A stretch of 64,000 nucleotides of DNA from contig NZ_CP007029.1 of the NCBI RefSeq assembly GCF_000227685.2, positions 1,896,501 to 1,960,500 on the forward strand. The letters are read 5' to 3'. The stretch is from Thioalkalivibrio paradoxus ARh 1 (GTDB lineage: Bacteria > Pseudomonadota > Gammaproteobacteria > Ectothiorhodospirales > Ectothiorhodospiraceae). The position numbers were made by a program, and so were the translations under genes. This document shows, one piece after another, positions 45,397 through 54,030 of this stretch (positions are counted from its first letter, which is position 1; each line of letters begins with the position of its first letter). The notes beneath the pieces were generated by a model. It did not search any database, was not told the DNA's origin, and worked only from the letters and a program-made list of their open reading frames with translations.

Positions 45397-47064
45397 ATGG
45401 CGCAGTACATTTTCACCATGAACGGCGTGGGCAAGATCGTCCCGCCGAAGAAGCAGATCCTGAAGGACATCTACCTGAATTTCTTCCCCGGCGCCAAGAT
45501 CGGGGTGCTCGGCTACAACGGCTCGGGCAAATCCACCCTGTTGCGGATCATGGCCGGGGTGGACAAGGACATCGTCGGCGAGGCGCGTCCGCAGCCTGGC
45601 ATCCGCATCGGCTACCTGCCGCAGGAGCCGCAACTCGACGGCAGCAAGGACGTGCGCGGCAATGTCGAGGAAGGCGTGCAGCCGATCAAGGACGCGCTCG
45701 CGCGCCTGGACCAGGTCTACGCGGCCTATGCCGAGCCCGACGCCGACTTCGACAAGCTCGCCGCGGAACAGGGCGAACTCGAGGCACTGATCCAGGCCAG
45801 CGATGGTCACAACCTCGAGCGCCGGCTCGAAGTCGCGGCCGACGCGCTGCGCCTGCCGCCCTGGGACGCCGACGTGCAAACCCTCTCCGGCGGCGAGCGC
45901 CGCCGCGTCGCGCTGTGCCGGCTCTTGCTGTCGAGCCCGGACATGCTGATCCTGGACGAGCCGACCAACCACCTGGATGCCGAGAGCGTCGCCTGGCTGG
46001 AGCGGTTCCTGCAGGAATTCCCGGGAACGGTCGTTGCGGTCACCCACGACCGCTACTTCCTCGACAACGTCGCCGGCTGGATCCTGGAACTCGACCGCGG
46101 CCACGGCATTCCCTGGGAAGGCAACTACTCGTCGTGGCTGGAACAGAAGGAGAAACGGCTCGCGCAGGAAGAAAAGGCCGAGCAGGCGCGCATCAAGGCG
46201 ATGGAGTCGGAGCTCGAATGGGTGCGCAGCAACCCGAAGGGGCGCACCGCGAAGAGCAAGGCGCGGCTGAAGCGCTTCGAGGAGATCGCCTCGAGCGACT
46301 ACCAGCGGCGTTCGGAAACCAAGGAACTCTACATCCCGCCCGGCCCGCGGCTCGGCGAGAAGGTGCTCGACGCCGAGACCCTGGGCAAGGCGTATGGCGA
46401 CCGGCTGCTCTACCAGGGGCTGTCGTTCTCGGTTCCGCGCGGCGCGATCGTCGGCGTGATCGGTCCGAACGGCGTCGGGAAGACGACGCTGTTCCGAATG
46501 ATCACCGGCAAGGAACAGCCCGACCAGGGCAGCATCAGCCTCGGTGAGACCGTGGAAATCGCCTACGTGGACCAGAGCCGCGACGCGCTCCAGGACGAGA
46601 AAACGGTCTGGGAGGAGATCTCGAACGGCCAGGACGTGGTTCAGGTCGGCAGTTTCCAGATGCCTTCGCGCGCCTACGTCGGGCGTTTCAACTTCAAGGG
46701 TTCGGACCAGCAAAAACGGATGAAGGAACTCTCCGGGGGCGAACGCAACCGGGTGCACCTGGCCAAGGTGCTGATGCGCGGCGGCAACCTGCTGTTGCTC
46801 GACGAACCGACCAACGACCTCGACGTCGAGACGCTGCGGGCGCTGGAAGAGGCCCTGCTCGACTTCCCCGGTTCCGCGATCGTGATCTCGCACGACCGCT
46901 GGTTCCTCGACCGCATCGCGACCCATATCCTCGCCTTCGAGGAAGACGGCAACGTCGTGTTCTTCGACGGCAACTTCCAGGAATACGAGGACGATCGGCA
47001 CGACCGCCTCGGCGCCGCGGCCGACCAGCCGCACCGCGTGAAGTACAAGCGGCTGGCCTCGTAA
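45397..47064 (+). CDS. ettA: Energy-dependent translational throttle protein EttA (ABC-F)
   Basis: Ribosome E-site ATPase that gates the first elongation step according to the ADP/ATP ratio. The 555-residue protein has two ABC domains: Walker A GYNGSGKST and GPNGVGKTT, signatures LSGGERRRVALCRLL and LSGGERNRVHLAKVL. Walker B is LILDEPTNHLDAES in the first and LLLDEPTNDLDVET in the second. The N-terminus AQYIFTMNGVGKIVPPKKQI and the arm and linker (KGRTAKSKARLKRFEE) are EttA-specific. Start at 45397. Confidence 0.95.
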   Translation: MAQYIFTMNGVGKIVPPKKQILKDIYLNFFPGAKIGVLGYNGSGKSTLLRIMAGVDKDIVGEARPQPGIRIGYLPQEPQLDGSKDVRGNVEEGVQPIKDALARLDQVYAAYAEPDADFDKLAAEQGELEALIQASDGHNLERRLEVAADALRLPPWDADVQTLSGGERRRVALCRLLLSSPDMLILDEPTNHLDAESVAWLERFLQEFPGTVVAVTHDRYFLDNVAGWILELDRGHGIPWEGNYSSWLEQKEKRLAQEEKAEQARIKAMESELEWVRSNPKGRTAKSKARLKRFEEIASSDYQRRSETKELYIPPGPRLGEKVLDAETLGKAYGDRLLYQGLSFSVPRGAIVGVIGPNGVGKTTLFRMITGKEQPDQGSISLGETVEIAYVDQSRDALQDEKTVWEEISNGQDVVQVGSFQMPSRAYVGRFNFKGSDQQKRMKELSGGERNRVHLAKVLMRGGNLLLLDEPTNDLDVETLRALEEALLDFPGSAIVISHDRWFLDRIATHILAFEEDGNVVFFDGNFQEYEDDRHDRLGAAADQPHRVKYKRLAS

Positions 47065-47162
47065 GGCCGCCGCTTGCCTGTCTGAGGCGTTCCCCCTCTC
47101 GCGCAGGCAAAAGGGGGCGAGATGCGCGCACGACCTCGTCGAAGTGCGCGCCTCCCCGCCCC

Positions 47163-47196
47163 CCGCCCCGTCAGCCGCAGCCGCGCGACGGGGCGG
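47163..47196 (-). terminator. GC hairpin after the Hsp20 operon
   Basis: CCGCCCCGTC / GACGGGGCGG, a perfect 10-bp stem with a 14-nt loop, ten bp past the Hsp20 stop. No U-tract. Confidence 0.45.
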
Positions 47197-47205
47197 TCGG
47201 GCCGA

Positions 47206-47601
47206 TCAGGCCACCTGCACGTCGATGCGCCGCGGCTGGGCGTGTTCCACCTTGGGAATGTGCAGCTTGAGCACGCCGTTGCGCAACTCGGCGCTCACCT
47301 TGTCGGTGTCGAGTTCCCGCGACAGCGTGAACACGCGCCGGTAGCGCGGCATGCTGACCTCGGCATGCGTGGCCTCCATGTCCTCGGGGATATTCAGCGC
47401 CACCTCGCCCTCGATGGTCAGCGTATCGGCCTCGACGTGCAGGTGCAGCCCCTCCTTCGACACGCCAGGCAGATCCGCGTACATGGTGATGCCGGTGCCC
47501 TCCTCGAACACGTCCACCGGCGGCATCAGCGTCCCTTCCGGAGTATCGGAACGCGCGGCCTGCCTTTCCTGTTGCTGCGCAACCCGGGTACGTTCATTCA
47601 T
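47206..47601 (-). CDS. Small heat-shock protein Hsp20 (second gene of pair)
   Basis: An ATP-independent chaperone of 131 residues. The alpha-crystallin domain (about 27-118) shows ITMYADLPGVSKEGLHLHVE, YRRVFTLSRELDTDKVSAEL and the closing motif NGVLKLHIPKVEHAQPR (the A-x-x-x-G-V-L signature as NGVL). The N-terminal arm is short and Gln/Arg-rich. It starts 17 bp after the other Hsp20 gene and shares its heat-shock promoter. The two paralogues are quite different, so they may form mixed oligomers. Confidence 0.9.
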   Translation of the reverse strand: MNERTRVAQQQERQAARSDTPEGTLMPPVDVFEEGTGITMYADLPGVSKEGLHLHVEADTLTIEGEVALNIPEDMEATHAEVSMPRYRRVFTLSRELDTDKVSAELRNGVLKLHIPKVEHAQPRRIDVQVA

Positions 47602-47618
47602 CGCTCTGCCCTCCTCGC

Positions 47619-48056
47619 TTACTGAACATTGATCCGGCGCGGCATCGCCGCTTCGCGCCGCTGGATACTGATGTGCAGAACCCCGTCACGGTACCGGGCC
47701 GTGACCTTGTCCGGGTCCACGTCGTCGGGCAGGCTCACGACCCGTCGGAAACGGCCGGCGAAGCGCTCGTCGATATGCACGGTGGCTTTCGTGTCCTCGC
47801 CGGGCAGGTCGGAGGCCCGCTCACCGGCGACGATCAGCACGCCTTGCTCCAGCTGTACGTCGATCGACGCGGGATCGATCCCGGGCGCGAACGCATAGAT
47901 CTCGACCGAGCGCGGCGTGTTGCCGACGTTCATCGCGGGAAACCCGCCCCGACTCAGCCCCCGAATGCTCGGCGAAAGATCGAAGGCCCGGTTCATCTCC
48001 CGCTGCAAACGGTCGAGCTCCGCGAACATGTCGTGTGGAAACAGCGAACGGTACAT
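47619..48056 (-). CDS. Small heat-shock protein Hsp20 (first gene of pair)
   Basis: A 145-residue alpha-crystallin-type chaperone. N-terminal MYRSLFPHDMFAELDRLQRE is the typical IbpA/Hsp20 opening. The domain includes VEIYAFAPGIDPASIDVQLE, FRRVVSLPDDVDPDKVTARY and RDGVLHISIQRRE. The ATG at 48056 has GGAGGAACTC upstream. The gene follows a sigma32-type promoter and leads the two-gene Hsp20 operon, divergent from cbpA. Confidence 0.92.
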   Translation of the reverse strand: MYRSLFPHDMFAELDRLQREMNRAFDLSPSIRGLSRGGFPAMNVGNTPRSVEIYAFAPGIDPASIDVQLEQGVLIVAGERASDLPGEDTKATVHIDERFAGRFRRVVSLPDDVDPDKVTARYRDGVLHISIQRREAAMPRRINVQ

Positions 48057-48115
48057 AATGAGTTCCTCCATTGGCTCGGTTCGGGCGTCCTTCCACGGTG
48101 CCCCCGAGATCCAGT

Positions 48116-48140
48116 ATGGGGGTTCCAGAACGCGGTTCAA
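48116..48140 (-). promoter_or_regulatory. Sigma32 heat-shock promoter of the Hsp20 operon
   Basis: The minus strand reads ATTGAA, 14 bp, then CCCCATAC, close to the RpoH consensus CTTGAAA-N(11-16)-CCCCATNT. It lies about 60 bp before the first Hsp20 start. Confidence 0.75.
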
Positions 48141-48144
48141 TGGG

Positions 48145-48171
48145 TTGAAATCGCGATGGATGCAGCCATCT
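48145..48171 (+). promoter_or_regulatory. Sigma32-like promoter of cbpA
   Basis: The plus strand reads TTGAAA (48145-48150), 13 bp, then AGCCATCT (48164-48171), six of eight matches to the RpoH -10. Its -35 is only 4 bp from the -35 of the Hsp20 promoter on the other strand. Confidence 0.6.
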
Positions 48172-48217
48172 CGTGTCAGGAGGAATCCGGTCGCGCTGCC
48201 CAAGCAAAGGAGGCCGA

Positions 48218-49171
48218 ATGGAATTCAAGGATTACTACAAAATCCTCGGTGTCGCCCGTGATGCCACGGTTTCAGACATCAAGAAGGCCTATCGCAAGCT
48301 TGCCCGCAAGTACCACCCCGATGTGTCCAAGGAAACCGACGCCGAAGCGCGGATGCAGGAGGTGAACGAAGCCTATGCGGTACTTTCGGATCCCGAGAAG
48401 CGCGCCGCATACGACCAGCTCGGCCGCGGCTACCAACCCGGCGAGGAATTCCGCCCACCGCCCGACTGGGACGCCGGTTTCGAGTTTTCCGGCCGGGGCT
48501 TCTCGCCGTCCGAGGAAGCGGCGTTCAGCGACTTCTTCTCCGAACTCTTCGGGCATATGGGTGCCGGCCGTGGCGGCTTCCACACCGAGCGCGGGTCGTT
48601 CCGGGCGCGTGGCGAAGACCACCATGCGAAGGTGCTGCTCGATCTCGAAGACGCGTTCACTGGCGCGACCCGGCAGATCTCGCTACGCGTACCGAAACTG
48701 GACGCGCAGGGCCGGGTGGCGCTCGACACGCGCACGCTGAACCTGCGCATCCCCAAGGGCGTGCACGAAGGCCAGATCATCCGCCTGGCCGGACAGGGTG
48801 CCCCCGGGATCGGCGGCGGGCCCACCGGCGATCTGCTGCTGGAGGTCCACTTCCGGCCGCATCCGCGCATCCGGGCCGTCGGCAAGGATCTCCACCTGGT
48901 CCTTCCGGTCGCCCCCTGGGAGGCGGCACTGGGCGCGGTGATTCCGGTCGATCTGCCCGGCGGCGAGGTGAAGGTCCGCATTCCCGCCGGAGCCCAGAGC
49001 GGGCGCCAGCTTCGGGTGCGCGGCAAGGGCATCCCGGCCACCCCGCCCGGCGACCTGCTGTTGGAACTGCAGGTCGTGCTGCCGCCCGCGGACAGCCCGG
49101 CCGCGCAAAGGATCTACCAGACCATGGCGCGCGATCTCGCCTTCGACCCGCGCCGCGAACCGAGGACGTAG
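48218..49171 (+). CDS. cbpA: DnaJ-family co-chaperone CbpA
   Basis: Hsp40 co-chaperone that stimulates DnaK. The 317-residue protein has an N-terminal J domain (1-70, KDYYKILGVARDATVSDIKK) with the essential HPD in KYHPDVSKET. A Gly/Phe-rich linker (about 75-125) and the C-terminal substrate-binding domains (KVLLDLEDAFTGATRQISL, IPKGVHEGQIIRLAGQG) follow. It lacks the zinc-finger region of DnaJ, which makes it CbpA. AAAGGAGG lies before the ATG. cbpM follows after 2 bp. Confidence 0.93.
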   Translation: MEFKDYYKILGVARDATVSDIKKAYRKLARKYHPDVSKETDAEARMQEVNEAYAVLSDPEKRAAYDQLGRGYQPGEEFRPPPDWDAGFEFSGRGFSPSEEAAFSDFFSELFGHMGAGRGGFHTERGSFRARGEDHHAKVLLDLEDAFTGATRQISLRVPKLDAQGRVALDTRTLNLRIPKGVHEGQIIRLAGQGAPGIGGGPTGDLLLEVHFRPHPRIRAVGKDLHLVLPVAPWEAALGAVIPVDLPGGEVKVRIPAGAQSGRQLRVRGKGIPATPPGDLLLELQVVLPPADSPAAQRIYQTMARDLAFDPRREPRT

Positions 49172-49173
49172 CC

Positions 49174-49482
49174 ATGCACGACGACGACATCCTCATCGGC
49201 AGCCTGATCGAAGACAGCTGGCTGACGCTGGAACAGGTCGCGGGCGCCTGCACGGTCGAGCCCCAGTGGCTGCTGCGGCATATCGAGGAAGGCCTGTTCC
49301 CGCACGCGGAGTCGGTGGCCGGCACCTGGCGCTTTTCCAGCGGCCATCTGCGTCGCGCCCGGCGCATGCGCGAGATGGAGCGCGTGTTCGACGCCGAACC
49401 CGAACTGGCGGCGCTGGTGGCCGACCTGCTCGAAGAGATCGACGACCTTCGGACCGAATTGCACCGCGCGGGCCTAAAATAG
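49174..49482 (+). CDS. cbpM: Chaperone modulator CbpM
   Basis: A 102-residue MerR-like helical protein that binds the J domain of CbpA and inhibits it. Seen: LIEDSWLTLEQVAGACTVEP, then LLRHIEEGLFPHA and the C-terminal coiled coil ELAALVADLLEEIDDLRTEL. It begins 2 bp after cbpA, the standard arrangement. Its last four codons and stop lie in the first unit of a 19-bp tandem repeat. Confidence 0.88.
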   Translation: MHDDDILIGSLIEDSWLTLEQVAGACTVEPQWLLRHIEEGLFPHAESVAGTWRFSSGHLRRARRMREMERVFDAEPELAALVADLLEEIDDLRTELHRAGLK

Positions 49483-49524
49483 GGATGCGGGTCTAAAATA
49501 GGGATGCGGGTCTAAAATAGGGAT
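49468..49524 (+). repeat. Three tandem 19-bp repeats at the 3' end of cbpM
   Basis: Unit GCGGGTCTAAAATAGGGAT, three times (first unit with one change, GGCC for GGTC). The first unit contains the cbpM stop codon TAG; the two extra units repeat it in the same register of the repeat. Confidence 0.9.
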
Positions 49525-49735
49525 AACGCACGGCATTGCCGGTACCGTTGCGTTGCACCGCCAGCTACGGTCGCCGCGGCGATCGGGAAACCCGCCAACG
49601 GCCTGTGCCTGGAGGCTGCCATCGGACCTCGCGTCCGATAGACTGCGGCACTTGGAGCCGGCGCGGGACCGTTGCGGATGCCCCAGCCTGTGACCACGGC
49701 CATGGCCGTGCCGCATTCCCAGGGAGGAGACACCG

Positions 49736-52228
49736 ATGCAGGATTCCCATGGACACCCGCCACACCGCCGCAATCGCCCGCCCGGGCGCGACGAACCTGG
49801 TTCCCGATTCCAGTCGGTGCTGCCGCTGCAACTCGACGAATTGATCGAGCACTGGCACCTCACGCGTTCGCGGTCGTGCCCACTGCCCGATCTGAAAGAG
49901 CTGCGCGGCCTGACCAAGGTTCTGATCGGAAACCTGACGGGAAGCGACCTGACCCGCCTGTTCACGCTTGCCCGCCGGATCGACGAGCGCCTGGGCTTCT
50001 TCCTGAACAGCGGCGCGCAGCCCCAGCGCCACGAGCAGGAAACCATTGGCGGTCTGTTCTCGAACCTGCGCAGTACCATGGAGCAGGAGTTGCTGGAGCG
50101 GCGACAGCTGTCTCAGGGCCTCGAACCCGGCGAGGTCCGGCACACGACGTACAACGATGAGGCGCGCGACGACCGACTGCTCTACTTCCTCCGCCCCGAG
50201 CCTTCCCACTCCGAACAGCTCGTGCCCCAAATCGAATCCCGCGGCCTCTGTGTCCAGAGCCTACGGCATGTCGATCAGCTGCGCACCGCGCTATCGGAGC
50301 GGATCCCTGCCGGTGTACTGGTGCACGTTCCGGGCGACGGCACGCCGGCGGGCCCGATCGCCGCAATCCAAACGCTGCGGCATTCCGCGCACCCGGATAC
50401 GCCCTGGGCATGGCTTCTCGACTGCGACGACCCCCGGGCTCGTCTGGAAGCTGTTCGAGGTGGTGCCGACGCATGCTTCTCGCGCCAAATGCCCGCTCCG
50501 GACGTTGTGGACCGACTGGTCGACCTGATCCATGGACACCGGCCGGAACCCTACAAGGTGCTTGTGATCGACCCGGATCCCGCCGAAGCCATCACGCTCT
50601 TCAGCACCGTTTGTGACGACGCGCCGTTGGAATTCCGATGCACTGCGGACCCGTTCCAGGCGCTGGAGTTCGCGGCCATCGAGCGGCCCGAGGCCATCGT
50701 GTCAGCGATGCGCTTCCCTGGCATGGACGGAATCGAGCTGAGCCGCCTGCTGCAGCAGGCAGACCCGAGTCTGCGGCCCCCGATTCTTCTGCGCGGAGAC
50801 TCGCGGGCCATCGCGCTCGACCACGATCGCATCCATGCCGAAGGGCTGGAGCTCCTGGTCGACGGCGAGTCTCCGGAATGGGTCCTTCGGCGCGTATGCG
50901 ACCAGGCACGCCGGTATCGGCGGGATGCAGCGAGACTGCAATCGATCTCGAAAATCGATCACCCCACAGGCTGGTACAGCCGCCACTACTTCGAAGCGCT
51001 GCTCGGGCAATGGCTGTTGGCGGAGGACAGCGGCTCCGAAATCCCTGCGCTGCTTTTCGCCGACCTGGATGCCGCTTTCGAGCAACCGGCGGGCGCCGGC
51101 AGAGGGGCTGTTCCACACCCCGCTGCGTTACCGCGGGAACTGGTAAAGCGGCTGTGGAAAATCCTGGGCCCGGAGGACATCGTCGGTCGGTACAGTGCCA
51201 CGGGCCTGGCCATCCTGGCACGACGATCCGATGCCGGGCAGATCGAAATCCTCGCCGCTGCGGTGCGACAAGCCCTGGCCTGCCCCACGCCCGGTGACCT
51301 CGACGAGAGCCCCGCAGTCACTGCCGGCGTCGGTGTGGTGCCACTACAGGGGAGCAACGCGCAGGCGCTGATCAACGATGCCATCGAACTCGCCAGCCGC
51401 GCGCGCAACCAGAACGGGACCGGTATCCTGCTGGCAAGCGAGTTGGGGATGCCCGCGATCGAACCGGAGCAGCGTACCCAATGGACCCGGATCATCCACG
51501 GCGCGGTCAGCGACAAGCGGCTGTTCCTCGTTTATCAGCCGGTCGCAAGCCTCGTACCCGCAGACTCCGCCGAACGCTTCGAGGCGCTGCTGCGCATGCG
51601 CGACCCTTCAGGGCAAATCCTGCTGCCGGGGCAATTCGTCGGCATGGCCGAGCGCCTTGGCCTGATCCGTTTGATCGACCGTTGGGTACTCGCCGGCGCC
51701 GCGGCGATGCTGGCCCAGCACCAGGAAGCGCATCCCGAGGCAATGGTCTTCATGAAGGTCAGCGCCGGTTCGATCCTCGACCCCGGATTCGGTCCCTGGA
51801 TCGGCGAAACGCTGCAGGGATGCCCGCCCCGCCCAGGCAGTCTCGTGCTGCAGATCCGCGAGGCCGATGCACGAACCTACCACGAAGCCGTACGGCTGCT
51901 GATCCGCCACCTGCGCCAGCTGCACATCCCGATCGTGATCGAGCATTTCGGCACGCGCGCGGATTCCATCCGGCTGCTGCGCGACCTCCGGCCCGATTTC
52001 GTGAAGCTGGACCGCAGTTTCACGCAGGAGCTGCACGCGCAGCCCGAACGGGTGCGTGCCCTCGACCACATCGTGCAACAGGCACGATCGCTGGGCGTGA
52101 AAACCATCGCTGCGTATGTCGAGGATGCCGGCAGCCTTGCAATCCTCTGGCAGCAGCACCCGGACCTGATCCAGGGCAACTTCCTGAAGCAACCCGACAC
52201 CCTGCTCCTGCACGACATCGTTCTCTGA
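49736..52228 (+). CDS. Multidomain signalling protein with degenerate receiver, GGDEF and EAL domains
   Basis: An 830-residue cytoplasmic protein. After a basic N-terminus and helical region come receiver-like segments. The better one (about 275-395, YKVLVIDPDPAEAITLFSTV) has lost its phospho-aspartate (VSAMRFPGMDG). A GGDEF-like domain (about 405-565) has no GGDEF motif. The EAL domain (about 585-825) keeps FEALLRMRD but has KVSAG for the usual NLS, and EHFGT for DDFGT. So phosphodiesterase activity is unlikely, and a c-di-GMP-binding effector like FimX is the best guess. GGGAGGAG precedes the ATG. Monocistronic. Confidence 0.82.
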   Translation: MQDSHGHPPHRRNRPPGRDEPGSRFQSVLPLQLDELIEHWHLTRSRSCPLPDLKELRGLTKVLIGNLTGSDLTRLFTLARRIDERLGFFLNSGAQPQRHEQETIGGLFSNLRSTMEQELLERRQLSQGLEPGEVRHTTYNDEARDDRLLYFLRPEPSHSEQLVPQIESRGLCVQSLRHVDQLRTALSERIPAGVLVHVPGDGTPAGPIAAIQTLRHSAHPDTPWAWLLDCDDPRARLEAVRGGADACFSRQMPAPDVVDRLVDLIHGHRPEPYKVLVIDPDPAEAITLFSTVCDDAPLEFRCTADPFQALEFAAIERPEAIVSAMRFPGMDGIELSRLLQQADPSLRPPILLRGDSRAIALDHDRIHAEGLELLVDGESPEWVLRRVCDQARRYRRDAARLQSISKIDHPTGWYSRHYFEALLGQWLLAEDSGSEIPALLFADLDAAFEQPAGAGRGAVPHPAALPRELVKRLWKILGPEDIVGRYSATGLAILARRSDAGQIEILAAAVRQALACPTPGDLDESPAVTAGVGVVPLQGSNAQALINDAIELASRARNQNGTGILLASELGMPAIEPEQRTQWTRIIHGAVSDKRLFLVYQPVASLVPADSAERFEALLRMRDPSGQILLPGQFVGMAERLGLIRLIDRWVLAGAAAMLAQHQEAHPEAMVFMKVSAGSILDPGFGPWIGETLQGCPPRPGSLVLQIREADARTYHEAVRLLIRHLRQLHIPIVIEHFGTRADSIRLLRDLRPDFVKLDRSFTQELHAQPERVRALDHIVQQARSLGVKTIAAYVEDAGSLAILWQQHPDLIQGNFLKQPDTLLLHDIVL

Positions 52229-52485
52229 GGCCAATGCCGGAAAACCGAATACCGGATTGCGCCGGACGATCGCTCGTAGCCAAGACGCTATCACGGGCGC
52301 ATGGTGGTTCCATGTGACCGTGATGGCAACGCAGCGGATAATCGAAACGACTGGCAAGACGGGTTCCGGTTTGACAGCAATGGCCTACTGAGCCCCAGCA
52401 GACCACTTCGGCCGGGCGCGGTCCGTTTCCCTCCGCGACGGCGCAATCGCTATGATGGCGGCCCGGATTCCAAGCCCGAAAGCGC

Positions 52486-54030
52486 ATGTCCTACAGCACC
52501 TTCAGTCACCTGGTCGCCGACAAAGCCGCGTTGTACCGGCGCATCATGGCCGCCTTTGTCGACGCCAAGGCGCACTTCACCGTGCACCTGCGCCCGGAAG
52601 ACGTGCGCGAGCGCACCGGCATCGACACGCTCGAGGACGTGCAGGCGGCGCTGGCACAACTGGTCGCCTGGGGCAACCTGGAGGCCGACCCGGACACCTC
52701 GCGCGTGACCAGCGTCGAGGAGTTCTACCGTGCCCGCTTCCTCTACCAACTCACGCGCGCCGGCGAGGCGGCCGAGCAGGCGCTGCAGGTGTTCGACCGC
52801 GAGCTGGGCCGCCGCGGCGCGCTGCAGGCGGTCGCGCTCGACGACATCCGCCTGCGCCTGCAATCGCTGCTCGAACTCTCGAGGCAGGCGCATCCCGACG
52901 CGACCCAGACGCAGTTACTGCTGCGCGACCTGACCCACGTATTCTCGGACCTCGCCGAAAACGCCCGCGCCTTCATGAGTGGGCTGTCGCGAACCCTGGA
53001 ACTGCGCGGCGACGACCAGCAGGCGCTGATCGCGTACAAGGAGCGCCTGATCGGATACATCGAGCGCTTCATCGGCGACCTGGTGACCAGTTCCGCCGAA
53101 ATCGCCGGCACCATCCGCGCACTCGACCGCGACGACGACGGTCGCCGCCCGATCACCCCGCTGCTGCGGCTGGCGGTCGAACGCGAACTCGACGACCTCG
53201 CCCCCGACCTGGCCGATCCGCTCGACATCGACGCGGCCCGGGACGCAGAGCGCCGGCGCGTGAACGCGCACTGGGAAGGCCACTGGGAAGGACTGAAGGC
53301 ATGGTTCCTGGACCGGCCCGAGCGACGCTCTCAGGCCAGCCTGCTGCGTGCCCAGGCCCGGCGCTCGATCTCGCAGATGCTCGAGGCCGTGCAGCGGCTG
53401 AACGAACGCCGGCTCGGTCGCAGCGACCGCTCCGCCGACTTCCGCGCGCTGGCGCGCTGGTTCCTCGAATGCGAGAACGACGACCAGGCGCACCGGCTCT
53501 GGCGGGCCGCGTTCGGCCTCGGCCCGGCGCGGCACCTGGGCGTCGATGCGGAAACGCTGGCCCAGTGGCGCGCCGACCCGGTCCCGGCGAGCCAGCCCTG
53601 GCGCGATGCCCCGCCGCTGCGGATCAGCCCCCGGCTGCGCGCGACCGGCAGCTACCAGAAGCGCGGTGCGATGCCCCGGCTGCAGCGGCGCGACCGCGAG
53701 CGGGCGTTTCTCGCCCAGCAGATGTCCCGCGAGGCCGCCGAAACGCGCGCAGCCCGGGCCGCGCTCGCAACCGGCGAGATGCTGCGCCTGTCCGAACTCG
53801 ACCGGCTCGACCCCGGCGCGTTCTCCCTGCTGCTGCAACTGCTCGGCGACGCGCTGAGCCACGCCGCGCACCCCGACCATGCGGTCGCCGCGACCACCGG
53901 CGACGGCAGCCTGCGCATCGAGATGGAGCCTCTGGGGGCCGACACCGAGGCGGCGATCCGCACCGAAGCGGGTACGCTGTCGGGCCGCGATTACCGGATT
54001 CGGATCACCGAACTCGAGGCGGCGCCCTGA
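52486..54030 (+). CDS. jetA: Wadjet type II protein JetA (DUF2397/TIGR02677 family)
   Basis: A 514-residue kleisin-like subunit of the SMC-type anti-plasmid complex. The opening FSHLVADKAALYRRIMAAFV and the winged-helix-like EDVQAALAQLVAWGNLEADP are characteristic of TIGR02677. The rest is mainly helical, with VFSDLAENARAFMSGLSRTL near 150. The C-terminus includes an arginine/glutamate-rich region. It is the first gene of a four-gene same-strand set; its stop overlaps the jetB start (TGATG). In type II systems JetA-JetB-JetC load on DNA and JetD cuts plasmids; this is family knowledge. Confidence 0.88.
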   Translation: MSYSTFSHLVADKAALYRRIMAAFVDAKAHFTVHLRPEDVRERTGIDTLEDVQAALAQLVAWGNLEADPDTSRVTSVEEFYRARFLYQLTRAGEAAEQALQVFDRELGRRGALQAVALDDIRLRLQSLLELSRQAHPDATQTQLLLRDLTHVFSDLAENARAFMSGLSRTLELRGDDQQALIAYKERLIGYIERFIGDLVTSSAEIAGTIRALDRDDDGRRPITPLLRLAVERELDDLAPDLADPLDIDAARDAERRRVNAHWEGHWEGLKAWFLDRPERRSQASLLRAQARRSISQMLEAVQRLNERRLGRSDRSADFRALARWFLECENDDQAHRLWRAAFGLGPARHLGVDAETLAQWRADPVPASQPWRDAPPLRISPRLRATGSYQKRGAMPRLQRRDRERAFLAQQMSREAAETRAARAALATGEMLRLSELDRLDPGAFSLLLQLLGDALSHAAHPDHAVAATTGDGSLRIEMEPLGADTEAAIRTEAGTLSGRDYRIRITELEAAP

